A stretch of 64,000 bases of DNA from Nostoc sp. 106C. Lineage in GTDB: Bacteria; Cyanobacteriota; Cyanobacteriia; Cyanobacteriales; Nostocaceae. This document shows positions 63,095-64,000 of this stretch, piece after piece; positions within the stretch are counted from its first letter, which is position 1, and every line of letters begins with the position of its first letter. A program made the translations under genes and the position numbers. The DNA is taken from positions 1-64,000 of the forward strand of contig NZ_MTAW01000145.1 of assembly GCF_002154725.1 (NCBI RefSeq). The letters run 5' to 3'. Under the pieces are notes generated by a model, which worked only from the letters and a program-made list of their open reading frames with translations, was not told the origin of the DNA and did no database searches.

Positions 63095-64000
63095 TTAAAA
63101 AACCTCAAAAACGTTAGAATTTCCGTACCCTGACTTTAAACCACCGCCTGCAACCCAAATTTCCCCACCATAGACTACAGGGAAAATGCCATGCCTAGCG
63201 GTTGACATAGGTGTACCAACTCGCCAAGTATTGGTTTGTGGGTTGTAAATATCAACGCGATCATAAACATGATTGCTAGTTGCACCTCCACCATTTTGAG
63301 TTTCGCCACCCATCACATAAAACTCACCGTTGAGATAAGCAGCTTTACCTGTCCCACCTCGTGCTTGTGGCAGAGGTTTGAGAGATGAGCCAGCATCCAG
63401 GCTAGATATCCAGGTGTTCGTTGCAGGATCGTAGATTTCCACAGTATTGAAGCCATTGGCTACAACATTCGCGCCATCACGACCACCAAATACATATAGC
63501 TTACTGCCATCCGTACCTGATGCTGAGTGGTTAAGGCCCTGTTTCATAGGTGCTAACACCGTCCAAGTATTAGTTGACGGGTTGTATTTAGCTACTTGAT
63601 TAGTCGTAGAAGAACCAATAATTCCACCAGCTACATATATTTCCCCATTAATTACAGCAGATGAACTAGAGCCTGCTGCAAAAGGCATATTAGCACCTAA
63701 ACTCCACTTGTTAGTGGCTGGATCGTAGATTTGTACCTTGCCATCGGCACCACCACCTAACCCTCCTAGTAGATAGAGTTTTCCATTTAAAACTTCGGCT
63801 GCTTGGTGATTGCCTACGAATGGTCTAATAGCTACAGTACTCCAGGTTCCAGTCGCCACATTGTAAGCAAGGGTGGCATTATTAGCTTCACCTACAACAT
63901 AAACTATGCCGTTAATTACTCCCGAACTCACTTCACCTAAGGATATGGGCATTTTTGCAGCCGAATCCCAAACACCTGGAGTTGTTGAAGGATTCCCGGA
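63095..64000 (-). CDS. Kelch-repeat protein (5' end outside the window)
   Basis: The frame is still open at the right edge (PGVWDSAAKMPISLG...), so at least 301 residues are present and the gene starts beyond 64000. The visible part is a run of Kelch units (GGLGG, VYIYD-type PATNKWS, GGRDG, GGETQNGG, GGGLKSG) at about 48-residue spacing, enough for six blades of a beta propeller. Most such bacterial proteins are extracellular binding modules; the missing N-terminus will tell. The stop is TAA at 63095. Confidence 0.85.
   Translation of the reverse strand, partial: SGNPSTTPGVWDSAAKMPISLGEVSSGVINGIVYVVGEANNATLAYNVATGTWSTVAIRPFVGNHQAAEVLNGKLYLLGGLGGGADGKVQIYDPATNKWSLGANMPFAAGSSSSAVINGEIYVAGGIIGSSTTNQVAKYNPSTNTWTVLAPMKQGLNHSASGTDGSKLYVFGGRDGANVVANGFNTVEIYDPATNTWISSLDAGSSLKPLPQARGGTGKAAYLNGEFYVMGGETQNGGGATSNHVYDRVDIYNPQTNTWRVGTPMSTARHGIFPVVYGGEIWVAGGGLKSGYGNSNVFEVF

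Overview
This is chromosomal DNA of a filamentous, Nostoc-type cyanobacterium. The evidence is the very frequent palindrome GCGATCGC (HIP1), a moderate-to-low GC content, an acpP-fabF-tkt gene order, a PcxA/CemA-type proton extrusion protein, a pentapeptide-repeat protein, many Uma2 and TPR proteins, and small dispersed palindromic or short-tandem repeats typical of Nostocales. I see no rRNA, tRNA, CRISPR array, complete insertion sequence or prophage.

Layout. 0-6 kb: a HAD phosphatase, a large membrane-anchored coiled-coil/TPR protein built on a 29-residue repeat, two translationally coupled DUF2231 membrane proteins and a short-chain dehydrogenase. 6-15 kb: carbohydrate and redox genes (amylo-alpha-1,6-glucosidase family, cupin, Gfo/Idh/MocA oxidoreductase, PEBP protein, a Rieske fusion), then lpxD and an Hsp20 chaperone. 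15-20.7 kb: a CCG-domain (HdrB-like) protein, then the core acpP-fabF-tkt block closed by a clear intrinsic terminator. 20.7-34 kb: an AAA ATPase plus subtilisin-like protease pair that looks like the IetAS defence/exclusion system, AarF/UbiB kinase, RecN, and two tandem STAND-like P-loop NTPases, one of which contains a second copy of the other. 34-37 kb: an S4 protein, a small ppGpp-hydrolase-like HD protein with a zinc-ribbon neighbour, and several exported or membrane proteins.

37-46 kb holds the most unusual conserved block. On the minus strand lie a SWIM zinc-finger protein, a 461-residue partner, a vWA protein, a MoxR-family AAA protein and a DUF5682 protein. Two Uma2-type nuclease genes sit between the last two. 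The gene set matches the poorly understood E. coli yehL-M-P-Q cluster. 46-54 kb: a second, animal-type transketolase next to a 21-nt tandem repeat, an overlooked 54-residue membrane protein gene, a CDF metal transporter, an HtrA/Deg protease, an MscS channel and the C-terminal stump of a lost ZIP transporter. 54-64 kb: SDR, PcxA, pentapeptide protein, glycosyltransferase-TPR protein, aspartate aminotransferase, a TauD/SyrP-like dioxygenase, an SH3 protein and a Kelch protein running off the right edge.

Identifications rest on motifs and family knowledge; no database search was possible. Starts were moved inward wherever a Shine-Dalgarno sequence, a coupled stop/start or family length favoured it.
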